Below are positions 36,003 to 44,579 of a stretch of 64,000 nucleotides of DNA, piece by piece. This DNA is from Muribaculaceae bacterium (GTDB lineage Bacteria; Bacteroidota; Bacteroidia; Bacteroidales; Muribaculaceae), in the NCBI GenBank assembly GCA_023667285.1, contig JAMPAK010000001.1:92091-156090 (forward strand), read 5' to 3'. The position numbers and the translations under genes were made by a program. The notes beneath the pieces are model-generated. The model made no database searches. It had not been told where the DNA came from and saw only the letters and a list, made by a program, of their open reading frames with translations. Every line of letters starts with the position of its first letter. Positions within the stretch are counted from its first letter, which is position 1.

Positions 36003-37865
36003 ATGAACTACGATAACATCATAGATGAGAGGGCCAACCATGTCTTTGAGGTGATGGCACCGAGAGTGACTTCTGATGAACTGGAGGGTATCCGCAGGGC
36101 TTTCGAACTGGCGCGGGAGGCTCACAAAGAGCAAAAGCGCAAGACCGGAGAGCCATATATCCTGCACCCTATAGCGGTGGCAACGATTGCGGCTGAGGAA
36201 CTCCATCTAGAGGCAAATGCCGTCATGGCTGCTTTCCTGCACGATGTTGTCGAGGATAATAAGAATTATTCGATAGCCGACATCAAGGAGCGTTTTGGCG
36301 AGGATGTGGCATTTCTGGTCAGAGTGGTGACAAAGCAGAAGAAGGAGAAGTATGATGAGTCGCAGCAGGTGGACAATTACCGGCAGATACTGAATTCTGT
36401 TGAGTATGACATTCGTGCGCTTCTTGTCAAGCTGGCAGACCGTCTTCACAATATGCGCACCCTCTCGTCGATGCGTCCTGACAAGCAGATGAAAATAGCC
36501 GGTGAGACGGATTACTTCTATGCACCTCTGGCTAACCGCCTTGGGCTCTATCATGTAAAGATTGAGCTTGAGAACCTGAGTCTACGATTCAGATGTCCTC
36601 ATGAGTATGATGAACTCTCACGACTCATAGCGCGCGATGAGGCTCACCAGCGGGAGCGTCTTTCAAAATTCTGCGACCAGATAAGGACTGTATTGGACAA
36701 GGCCGGAATAGAGGCAAAGGTCAATGTGGAGTATCGTCTGCCATGCAGCATATGGAGAAAGATGAAAAAGTATGGCGATGACTTCAATCATCTAAAATAC
36801 CGCCACTTCACAAACATAATCTTCAAAACCTCCGATGACTCGACTGAGAAGGATATGGCTCTGAAAATCTATTCGGCTCTCACAGACTATTTCCGCGAGA
36901 AGCCGGGTGGTATATCAAATTACATAGACTCTCCCAAGGAGAATGGTTATCAGAGTTTCCATGTGAAACTCCTGGCCGACTTCGGCCGCTGGCAGGAGGT
37001 GCACATCTCGAGCGAGAGGATGGTGCTCGACTCCCAGTTAGGCTGCATGGCTGAGAGGAATGAGGACAACATAACCCGCTGGATAGAGAAATTCAAGGGT
37101 GTACTGCGCGACCTCTCGCGTGAAGGACGACACGGGACGGACTTTATGGATAATGTAGTAGCATCGTTCTATAACGATGACCTAATGGTCTTCACTCCGA
37201 AGGGAAAGTCAATAGTGATGCCGCAGCGGTCAACCATCCTTGACTATGCCTATGAAATCCATGCCAGGTTAGGTGAACATGCCAAGTATGCCAGGGTCAA
37301 TGGCTTTCTAGCATCCATAAAGGAGCCTTTGCACCGTGGGGATGTCATTGAGATATTCACTGATCCTGAGAGTTGGCCTCAGCGTGACTGGCTCGACACT
37401 GTGGTGACCTATAAGGCCCGCAAAGCCATCAATGGCTATCTCTCGAAACTTCCCAAGCCTCAGTATCACCGTTGTCATTGCTGCAACCCCATCCCCGGAG
37501 AGGAGGTGGTGGGTTTCCGTGAGGCTTCAGGAGGAATTACAGTCCACAAGCGAGACTGTCCGGAGATTATCAGATTGGCTTCTAGGCAGGGGGATTCAAT
37601 AGTCTCGGTGGATTTCAAGGAGGACGGCACACTCTATCCAGTGACATTCGTTGTCACGGCCGTAGACCGCTATCATCTTTTCATAGATCTTGTTGATTCA
37701 ATCACTAACCAATTGAAACTGACCATGGATAGTTTCAACACACATACGGTCGACTCTATTGTTACGGTCACTATCTCGCTATCAGTCCACTCTTTCTCTG
37801 AATTGCAATCAATAATGAAACATATTTCGACAATTGAAGGTGTCGATGAGGTGAAAAGGCTTTAG
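36003..37865 (+). CDS. Rel/SpoT homologue with intact hydrolase and degenerate synthetase site
   Basis: A 620-residue RSH protein. Hydrolase ligands are complete: RKTGEPYILHP, FLHDVVEDN and KLADRLHNM. The synthetase region is recognisable (SIWRKMKK, ENGYQSFHVKL, QEVHIS) but the Mg-binding Asp expected after it is Tyr (LKYRHFTNIIF in place of the FDLxAxR block), and the GRxKxxxSI Lys is missing. TGS (about 385-445), a Cys/His region (HRCHCCNP) and an ACT domain follow. I infer a (p)ppGpp hydrolase with little or no synthetase activity. The start may instead be Met18 (36054), since a terminator ends 5 bases before 36003. Confidence 0.85.
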   Translation: MNYDNIIDERANHVFEVMAPRVTSDELEGIRRAFELAREAHKEQKRKTGEPYILHPIAVATIAAEELHLEANAVMAAFLHDVVEDNKNYSIADIKERFGEDVAFLVRVVTKQKKEKYDESQQVDNYRQILNSVEYDIRALLVKLADRLHNMRTLSSMRPDKQMKIAGETDYFYAPLANRLGLYHVKIELENLSLRFRCPHEYDELSRLIARDEAHQRERLSKFCDQIRTVLDKAGIEAKVNVEYRLPCSIWRKMKKYGDDFNHLKYRHFTNIIFKTSDDSTEKDMALKIYSALTDYFREKPGGISNYIDSPKENGYQSFHVKLLADFGRWQEVHISSERMVLDSQLGCMAERNEDNITRWIEKFKGVLRDLSREGRHGTDFMDNVVASFYNDDLMVFTPKGKSIVMPQRSTILDYAYEIHARLGEHAKYARVNGFLASIKEPLHRGDVIEIFTDPESWPQRDWLDTVVTYKARKAINGYLSKLPKPQYHRCHCCNPIPGEEVVGFREASGGITVHKRDCPEIIRLASRQGDSIVSVDFKEDGTLYPVTFVVTAVDRYHLFIDLVDSITNQLKLTMDSFNTHTVDSIVTVTISLSVHSFSELQSIMKHISTIEGVDEVKRL

Positions 37866-37885
37866 ACAGCAATTGAGAAGAACAA

Positions 37886-37922
37886 AAAATGCGTCCTCCG
37901 TGTTGTGCGGGAGACGCATTTT
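37886..37922. terminator. Bidirectional terminator between rel and esterase
   Basis: AAAATGCGTC (37886-37895) pairs with GACGCATTTT (37913-37922), with flanking A-run and T-run giving U-tracts in both directions between convergent genes. Confidence 0.75.
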
Positions 37923-37926
37923 GTTG

Positions 37927-38937
37927 TTATTGCTTGAATGTCCTGTCGAGGAAGTCGACTGTGCGCGAGACCGCTGTGTCGACCCATGGATGGAAGAACC
38001 AGAATGGATGGATGTCAACCGGAATCTGTGAACGCTCCACGTTTATTCCTCTAAGTTGATAGATTTCAGCAAGGTGGTCGCGTCCATCGCTATATCGCGG
38101 CAGACCGCTGCTGATGAAGCATATCGGGGCGGATTTGTCTGTGATCCAGTTGATGGCTGAAGCGAGTTCCCAATTAGGTCTTGAATCCTCATACAATCCT
38201 CCAAGCCAGAGAGAGTTGACCGGAAGTTTTCCTTTCTTCTCAAAAGTCTCCCTCGCCTCGGCAATATTGTGTTCTGAGACGAAGGTGGCGATTCCATCCA
38301 TGTTTACTATAGCCTGAACGTCGGAGGAGGTATCTTTCCACTGACCGTCTCCCTCATGGAGTGTAGAGCCATTCGTCACGCCAACGAGAGTGGCGAGCTG
38401 GGCGCCGGCTGAACAGCCGGACAGCGCAATTTTCTCAGGGTCAATTCCATATTTGGAGGCATTCTTCCTTGCCCATCTCACCACTGTCTTTATATCGTGA
38501 AGTCCGGCAGGGAAAACGGCCTCAGGGATTAGACGATATTCCACAGGTATGGTCACAAAGCCATTGGAGGCTATCATCTTGGCCATGGGCTGCTGGAGAG
38601 TCTTGTCGCCTGAGTTCCATCCACCTCCATGAATCATGATGAGGGCCGGGTAGACCTTGTCATCATCGGGGCGATATATGTCGACATGAAGGTCACGGTC
38701 CCCATAAGGAGTATCTTTCAGGGTTGTGTAGACGACATTTTCCTCAGCCTTGACTCCTGCCGGGAGAGTGTTGGCGGCGATAACAGCCTCAGGATGCTTC
38801 TTTATTACCTTAAGGTTTGTGGACCAAGCTGTGAAAGATGTGTCTCGAGGAATCTCCTGGTTCTGCCGCTCGGCTCCGGAGATAGTAATCGCCGGAGCCA
38901 TTGCGGTCAAAAGTATTAGGGTGTGAGTTATTCTCAT
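37927..38937 (-). CDS. Exported alpha/beta-hydrolase, pectin-acyl-esterase-like
   Basis: A 336-residue secreted serine hydrolase. A signal peptide (residues 1-22, ending TISGA) leads to the esterase core with oxyanion loop IMIHGGGWNSG, VEYRLIPEAVFP, and nucleophile Ser in LSGCSAGAQ. It is of the hormone-sensitive-lipase/BD-FAE type. Its start overlaps the stop of the pectate lyase by 4 bases, so it likely removes acetyl or methyl groups from pectin to help the lyase; substrate is inferred from this pairing. Confidence 0.87.
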   Translation of the reverse strand: MRITHTLILLTAMAPAITISGAERQNQEIPRDTSFTAWSTNLKVIKKHPEAVIAANTLPAGVKAEENVVYTTLKDTPYGDRDLHVDIYRPDDDKVYPALIMIHGGGWNSGDKTLQQPMAKMIASNGFVTIPVEYRLIPEAVFPAGLHDIKTVVRWARKNASKYGIDPEKIALSGCSAGAQLATLVGVTNGSTLHEGDGQWKDTSSDVQAIVNMDGIATFVSEHNIAEARETFEKKGKLPVNSLWLGGLYEDSRPNWELASAINWITDKSAPICFISSGLPRYSDGRDHLAEIYQLRGINVERSQIPVDIHPFWFFHPWVDTAVSRTVDFLDRTFKQ

Positions 38938-40685
38938 TTTTTTATCACCTTATCAGTGACAACAGTACCGTCGGTGTAGACTGTGCGACGCACTGAGATG
39001 CCTTCTGCTGGCTCATCGAGGCGTATGCCGCGCAGATCGTAGTATTCGATGCGCTCAATCTCGCATCCGCCTGCCACTACATCCTCAATGCCTGAGACAT
39101 GTTGAAGCACGGGCCAATATTCATCAAATCCGCTCTCAGCATCGGCTGTTCCTGCCTTCATGATGGGCTCGACAAGTGAGTTGAGATACATCTCAAGGTT
39201 GGTGTATACGCCCTGGGGATCGAGGGTGTAGAGAGATGAGTTTGCCACATTCGGGTCGAGACCATACTTTGTCTCCCATTCATCCGGCATGCCATCGCCG
39301 TCGGTGTCCCATCCGTCAGGACGAGTCTCAGAGGGGAGGACTGGATATGATGGACGGTTGGACTTCTGCTCTCCATCGGGATCGTTTATGTAATCCACGA
39401 TTCCGGCCACTTTAGCTACCTCACCTGTATATGTAACTGTTCCAGTCTTGCATTCTTCGACATATCTTGCGTCTGCTGCATCGCGATAAAGGCTTGCACC
39501 AACATTGTCAAGGACTTTCTGACGTGCTGTCTGAGCATCATGTGTTGTGACTTCGCCGGCATCTATGGGTGAGTTGAGTTTTACACACAGATAGTCATCG
39601 CTTCCCAGTTTGCGATAGTCGGCGTTTGGACCATAGTGATGATTGTTGTCTTGCATCCATCGTTCTCCGTCGAGCATGATGAGGCCACCGCCGTCATATA
39701 TAACTCCTTTCCAGTCATAGTTGGCCGCAGGAATAGCAGATGAGACATAATTGCCGTTGATGAAATATCTAGAACATAGACCCCAAAGATTGGGATGACC
39801 CTCGCTGTTTCCTTCTGCACCTACAGTGACCTGTGTCACGCGATCTTTATTCTTGGTGCCGGGGCCTGCCTGATAATAGTTGTTGACCATGTTGATATAG
39901 CCGCCGCCGGGGCCGCCGTAGCATCCGCCCGTTCCCCAGTTATACATGAGACAGTTGCGGAAATCCACTCGCTCTGCATCTACTGTCGAGGAGTACTTCT
40001 GCTTGTCGTAGCCGGACCATTCATATCTTGCACCATTGAAACGTGGAGTGCGATTCTGTGTATGGGCAATCATATTATGATGGAACGAAGCACTTTTGCC
40101 ACCCCATATGCCGCCATAAGAGTGCGCGCCTTTGGAGTGTCCTGGATTAGCGAGGGCTTCCGACAGCGAACACCATTGCATGGTGAAGTCGCGATTATCG
40201 TAGAATGAAGCAATCTCATCAATACACCAGGAGAATGAGCAGTGGTCAATGATGATATTTTTGAATCCTTTACCCCAAAAGGCATCGGCACCATCGCTGA
40301 CATTCTTCACCTGAGAGCGACGGCTGCGGATGAAGCGTACTATGACATTGTCGCCGTTAATATTCAGGGTATAATAGCGGAGTGTGATGCCGGCGCCGGG
40401 AGCGGTCTGGCCTGCAATAGTGGTGTTGGCAGGAATCTTTAGGTCAGACTTTAGGTCGATATATCCGCTGACATCAAAGACAATGGTCTTCTTAGCAGTT
40501 CCACTAAGAGCTGCTCGGAGGGAGCCGGGACCGTCGTCGTCGAGGTTTGTGACATGGACAACCTTGCCTCCGCGTCCGCCGGTGGTGTAGCGGCCGAATC
40601 CCTCGGCCCCTGGGAAAGCCGGTGTGGCTGCCTGGAGGGAGAATGCAGCCATGGCGGCTGCTATCAAAAGGGTAGATTTTTTCAT
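38934..40685 (-). CDS. PL1-type pectate lyase with T9SS-like tail
   Basis: A 583-residue secreted right-handed beta-helix. The ATG at 40685 gives a signal peptide (MKKSTLLIAAAMAAFSLQA) followed at once by PAFPGAEGFGRYTTGGRGG, the start typical of PL1 lyases. Helix rungs include NIIIDHCSFSWCIDEIASFY and HHNMIAHTQNRTPRFNG, with the catalytic Arg expected in the latter. A DTDGDGMPDEWE calcium motif lies near residue 470, and the tail (YYDLRGIRL, VVTDKVIKK) looks like a T9SS type A signal. PL1 enzymes cleave polygalacturonate. Promoter at 40715-40722. Confidence 0.9.
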   Translation of the reverse strand: MKKSTLLIAAAMAAFSLQAATPAFPGAEGFGRYTTGGRGGKVVHVTNLDDDGPGSLRAALSGTAKKTIVFDVSGYIDLKSDLKIPANTTIAGQTAPGAGITLRYYTLNINGDNVIVRFIRSRRSQVKNVSDGADAFWGKGFKNIIIDHCSFSWCIDEIASFYDNRDFTMQWCSLSEALANPGHSKGAHSYGGIWGGKSASFHHNMIAHTQNRTPRFNGARYEWSGYDKQKYSSTVDAERVDFRNCLMYNWGTGGCYGGPGGGYINMVNNYYQAGPGTKNKDRVTQVTVGAEGNSEGHPNLWGLCSRYFINGNYVSSAIPAANYDWKGVIYDGGGLIMLDGERWMQDNNHHYGPNADYRKLGSDDYLCVKLNSPIDAGEVTTHDAQTARQKVLDNVGASLYRDAADARYVEECKTGTVTYTGEVAKVAGIVDYINDPDGEQKSNRPSYPVLPSETRPDGWDTDGDGMPDEWETKYGLDPNVANSSLYTLDPQGVYTNLEMYLNSLVEPIMKAGTADAESGFDEYWPVLQHVSGIEDVVAGGCEIERIEYYDLRGIRLDEPAEGISVRRTVYTDGTVVTDKVIKK

Positions 40686-40714
40686 GGAAATGATTGGTTT
40701 AAGCATATTTACTG

Positions 40715-40722
40715 CAAATGTA
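40715..40722 (-). promoter_or_regulatory. -7 element of the pectate lyase-esterase operon
   Basis: TACATTTG on the minus strand, 29 bases before the lyase ATG; a TTGC 18 bases further upstream may be the -33 box. No repeat suggesting a specific pectin regulator is apparent. Confidence 0.5.
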
Positions 40723-40749
40723 GCGAAATTTCCACAAATTGCAATGCTT

Positions 40750-43212
40750 TTATTCTCTAAAATAAATTCTTTTAACTCTTTCAGAGACTGAAGTTAGCAC
40801 TTCATAGGGGATGGTGTTGAGAGTCTCGGCGAGTGTATCGACGCTGACCTTGTCACCGAAAATCTCCACACGCTGGCCAACGGCTACGTCAGGGACATCT
40901 GTGACATCTATCATACATGCGTCCATGCATATGCTGCCAACCGTGGGACAGGCATGCCCATTAAGGTCGAACGATGTGTTGCCGTAGCCGAGATGACGGT
41001 TTAAGCCGTCGGCATAGCCTATTGGGACGGTTGCAATCACAGAGTCGCGTTTAAGAACTCCGCGGCGGTTATATCCTATCGTCGTTCCGGCGGGCCAATT
41101 CTTAAGGGAGATTATAACGGATTTGAGTGTGGACACAGGGCGCAGTGAGTCCTGCGATCCATCGTGCATCGTCTTGACTCCGTAGAGTCCTATGCCCAGA
41201 CGCACCATGTCAAACTGATATTCAGGGAATCTGGTTATTCCGGTTGAGTTAAGAATGTGGCGTAGAATCTTTCGCTCAGGGAAGGCTTCGAGAAGCATGC
41301 GGCAGCATCTCTTGAAATAGTCGAACTGACTGTAAGTATATTCATCCTCCATGGGGTCATCTGCAGCACAAAGATGTGAGAATATAGAGTGTGGAATGAC
41401 ATAATCCTGACCCTTGAGTATGTCTATAACTTCAGGGAGTGTCTCAAGCCTGAATCCGAGGCGGTGCATTCCGGAGTCTATCTTGATATGGACGGGATAT
41501 TCTCTTATGCCATAACGCTTTGCCTCATCGATGAGACGGCGCAGAAAATCAATACTGTATATCTCAGGCTCAAGATGGTTGTCAAAGAGAGTCTTGAAAT
41601 CATCGACCATTGGATTCAGCACAATGATAGGCATAGTGATGCCCTCGCGTCTCAACTGTGCGCCCTCATCATGGACGGCCACTGCGAAATATGAAGCGCC
41701 TTGGGTCTGGAGGGTTTTGGCGAGCTCTCCGGCTCCTGCCCCGTATCCTGATGCTTTGATCATGCATACAATCCCGGTCGTGGGCTTGACCTTTGAACGG
41801 AACCAGTTGAAATTCTCAACTACAGCGTCAAGGTCAATCTCAAGGACAGTGCCGTGTTGACGGGCTTCGAGCATGTCGCGGATAAGCGCGAACTTCTGCT
41901 CAGGCGCGCCCTTTATCACTATGACTTCATTGTTGAAATCTGAACTTTTGAGTGCTTCTAGCATATCCTCAGCAGAGTCAAAGCCCAGTGTCTTACAACT
42001 GAACTTTGTGACTTGGCTCTTGTTGCCTATCAATATGACTCTGTTTATATCCTGTAGCCTACATAATTCAGCGGCCTCCCCATATATGATGTCTGTGTTT
42101 AGTTCCGGCTCATTGATTGATCCGAGAATGAGCGTCTTTGTCTGTCCTGGAGTGGTGCGACGAGCGGCAAAATCCAAAGCCTGAGTGAGTGAGGGAAGGT
42201 CAGGCGTAAATTTGTCCTCAACTATCATACAGCCATTGACACCCTCTATTACCTCAAGCCTAGTGTCAATCCTGTTCAGGCCTGAAAGGGTCGTCATTAT
42301 GGTCTCATCATCTATTCCCATCCTGAGAGCGACAACCAGTGTGTGGATGATATTCTCTATATCGTGGGCGGAGGTGAAGGGGACAATTATCTTACCGGAA
42401 CGGTCTGAGGAATATCTGATTTCAGTTCTCCCGTCTAGAGCCACTTGCTCAATTAAGACTAGGGCGTTCTTATCCTTGCGTGACCATCCCCATCGCTGAC
42501 ACTTCTCAGGGAGGCGCGAGACTTCAGATGAGATCAGTTCATCGTCAGCACAGTATATGACGGTCTCACAGTCGGTGAACAGTTTGGCCTTTTCAAGACA
42601 CTTCTCTTCAATCGATGAGAATCCGCCGCTGTGAGCACCCCCTATGTTTGTGAGGATACCTATAGTAGGTCTTATCATCTCCTTGAGTCTTTCCATCTCA
42701 CCGGGCTTTGATATGCCAGCCTCTATGATGGCTACCTCGGTTGACGGATTGATTTCCCAAAGGGATAGTGGAACGCCTGTCTGGGAATTGTAACTGCGAG
42801 GGGAGCGAGTGACACTGAATCTATTCTTCAACACCTCGTTGACCCATTCCTTTACTGTTGTCTTCCCCCGGCTCCCGGTTATTCCAATGACATCGATGTC
42901 ATACCTCGACCTATGATATGCAGCAAGTTTCTGGAGCGCATCGAGGGTGGAGGCTACCTGAAGGAAATTGGCGTCCGGCATGGACTGTAGAGCCTCAGGT
43001 ATTGACTCTATGACAAAGTTTCTCACTCCCCTATGATATAGGTCAGAGATGAACCGATGTCCATCGCCCGATGGTGTGCGGAGTGCAAAAAAGAGTGTGT
43101 CGGAAGGGGAGAGGAGTGAGCGGCTGTCGGTGAGAAGATGTGTTATCTCGCCTTTATTTTGAGGTTTCTCTATGTTGAGAATGGTGGCTATATCGTCAAT
43201 GTTATATCTCAT
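40750..43212 (-). CDS. murF-alr: MurF-alanine racemase fusion
   Basis: An 820-residue bifunctional enzyme. The N-terminal half is MurF, which adds D-Ala-D-Ala to UDP-MurNAc-tripeptide, with P-loop GSRGKTTVKEW near residue 113 and the AIIEAGISKPGEM block. The C-terminal half (from about 455, VLEIDLDAVVENF) is a PLP-dependent alanine racemase with the lysine in MIKASGYGAG and Tyr in TIGYNRRGV. The fusion joins making D-alanine to using it and is characteristic of Bacteroidota. It overlaps the GSCFA gene by 11 bases at the end of the long minus-strand run. Confidence 0.95.
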   Translation of the reverse strand: MRYNIDDIATILNIEKPQNKGEITHLLTDSRSLLSPSDTLFFALRTPSGDGHRFISDLYHRGVRNFVIESIPEALQSMPDANFLQVASTLDALQKLAAYHRSRYDIDVIGITGSRGKTTVKEWVNEVLKNRFSVTRSPRSYNSQTGVPLSLWEINPSTEVAIIEAGISKPGEMERLKEMIRPTIGILTNIGGAHSGGFSSIEEKCLEKAKLFTDCETVIYCADDELISSEVSRLPEKCQRWGWSRKDKNALVLIEQVALDGRTEIRYSSDRSGKIIVPFTSAHDIENIIHTLVVALRMGIDDETIMTTLSGLNRIDTRLEVIEGVNGCMIVEDKFTPDLPSLTQALDFAARRTTPGQTKTLILGSINEPELNTDIIYGEAAELCRLQDINRVILIGNKSQVTKFSCKTLGFDSAEDMLEALKSSDFNNEVIVIKGAPEQKFALIRDMLEARQHGTVLEIDLDAVVENFNWFRSKVKPTTGIVCMIKASGYGAGAGELAKTLQTQGASYFAVAVHDEGAQLRREGITMPIIVLNPMVDDFKTLFDNHLEPEIYSIDFLRRLIDEAKRYGIREYPVHIKIDSGMHRLGFRLETLPEVIDILKGQDYVIPHSIFSHLCAADDPMEDEYTYSQFDYFKRCCRMLLEAFPERKILRHILNSTGITRFPEYQFDMVRLGIGLYGVKTMHDGSQDSLRPVSTLKSVIISLKNWPAGTTIGYNRRGVLKRDSVIATVPIGYADGLNRHLGYGNTSFDLNGHACPTVGSICMDACMIDVTDVPDVAVGQRVEIFGDKVSVDTLAETLNTIPYEVLTSVSERVKRIYFRE

Positions 43213-44167
43213 TTTTCATTCTATTGAATCCGGCTGTGAGTTCCGGATGTTCGATCAATATGTCAAGTTCTTTAATATCCTGTGTTTCAGAAGATGTGAA
43301 AGGCTTATGTCCCAGCCGTTTTGTGAGTCTGCGACCTTCACATGCCGCTATCAACGTCTCTCGATTGAAAAAACTCTTTGAGAAAATGTCATATATATAT
43401 TTGACTGCGAAAGATGACGGATGCTTCAAGTCGTCGGCATAGAACCGATAGTCTCTAAGGTCGTCCATCAAAATCTCTAAAGCAGGAAAATAAATGCAGT
43501 TATCGTGATTTTTAACCACCTCATCCACAGCGAGAAGAAGTGTGGATTTGATGATTGAGTTGCTGTGAAGACCGTCAGACAGATATCTTAACGGGCTGAC
43601 TGTAAAGATGACTTTGGCGATAGGATTTACATGGCTTAACTCATTTACAATTTCCTCCATGACGTGTGTCACCTCTGTGAGAGGCATTGTCTTTTTCTCA
43701 AAGCAATCGGCGGGCATCTTATGGCAATTTGCCACGACTCGCCCGGTATTCTTAAGGCTATAGTATTGAGTTGTTCCGAAAGTCACCATCACACACGATG
43801 CACGTCGAAGGACATCAGAAGCATCGGCTACTGTTTCCCTTAGTGATTCAGATGCATCTTCGCGCTCAGTGCTTGAGTATCGGGAGTGAAAATCCCAGTG
43901 AAGGAATCGACCGCCGTTTTGTATCAAGTCTTCAGTGGATACTTCTTTCCTCCCGCTCAGTATCCGAACTGCATTTAGAATAGACAGTGGATTGTACAGG
44001 GGTCCAAAAGGGTTGACCGACGTCTCGAAAAGATCGGCTCTCAACTGTTCTCCAATATTGTCGCTGAAACATGATCCGATAAGGAGCAATGGGGCATGAT
44101 GGTCAATCATGCCAACATAACCTTTCAGCGGTTCTGCCTCTGTCCTGAATTGCATCTTTTGAGACAC
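43202..44167 (-). CDS. GSCFA-domain protein
   Basis: A 321-residue protein with the name-giving motif IGSCFSDNIG near residue 31, then NPFGPLYNPLSI, VMVTFGTTQYY, and KVIFTVSPLRY. GSCFA proteins resemble GDSL/SGNH hydrolases (Ser in GSCFS; Asp/His in FYADDLKHPS) and often lie beside cell-wall genes; the substrate is unknown. Here it sits 3 bases downstream of a lipoprotein gene and overlaps murF-alr, hinting at an envelope role. Confidence 0.88.
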   Translation of the reverse strand: MSQKMQFRTEAEPLKGYVGMIDHHAPLLLIGSCFSDNIGEQLRADLFETSVNPFGPLYNPLSILNAVRILSGRKEVSTEDLIQNGGRFLHWDFHSRYSSTEREDASESLRETVADASDVLRRASCVMVTFGTTQYYSLKNTGRVVANCHKMPADCFEKKTMPLTEVTHVMEEIVNELSHVNPIAKVIFTVSPLRYLSDGLHSNSIIKSTLLLAVDEVVKNHDNCIYFPALEILMDDLRDYRFYADDLKHPSSFAVKYIYDIFSKSFFNRETLIAACEGRRLTKRLGHKPFTSSETQDIKELDILIEHPELTAGFNRMKNEI

Positions 44168-44170
44168 GCT

Positions 44171-44539
44171 CTAATAATATCTATATACCCATGGCATGCT
44201 TCCGTCAGAGGGATAAAGATAGAGGGTATAGCCGTCTGACTGCCATGTGAAATACATTGAATCCATCTGGTCAGGGAAATCGACCTGAAGTTGATTTCCA
44301 TAAACATACCAGTAAATATAGTAGGTGTCGCTTCCCCAGTCGTCTTCGACATAATAGCTGCCCGAGCCATCGGCATAGAATGTAAATTCGTTATAGAATT
44401 CATCGAGAGGAGCCACCATCTGCCAAGTCCCCACGAGAGGATTGTCATAAAACTCTTCTTCATCGTTGCATGACGATGTCAACGTCACTGTGATGAGAAG
44501 AACGGTCAGTAAAGAAGCATAACGTAAAAATTGTCTCAT
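44171..44539 (-). CDS. Small lipoprotein, lipocalin-like pattern
   Basis: A 122-residue lipoprotein. The ATG at 44539 opens a signal peptide with lipobox TLTSSC, followed by acidic NDEEEF, a layout linked to surface export in Bacteroidota. The mature part, NPLVGTWQMVAPLDEFYNEFTFYADGSG, with alternating Tyr/Trp strands to the end, suggests a small beta-barrel of lipocalin type. The longer frame to 44590 overlaps comEC and lacks a signal sequence at its start. Function unknown. Confidence 0.75.
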   Translation of the reverse strand: MRQFLRYASLLTVLLITVTLTSSCNDEEEFYDNPLVGTWQMVAPLDEFYNEFTFYADGSGSYYVEDDWGSDTYYIYWYVYGNQLQVDFPDQMDSMYFTWQSDGYTLYLYPSDGSMPWVYRYY

Positions 44540-44579
44540 TGTGGGTGGCTTTTGAGGTGACAAAAATACAAAAAAATAA

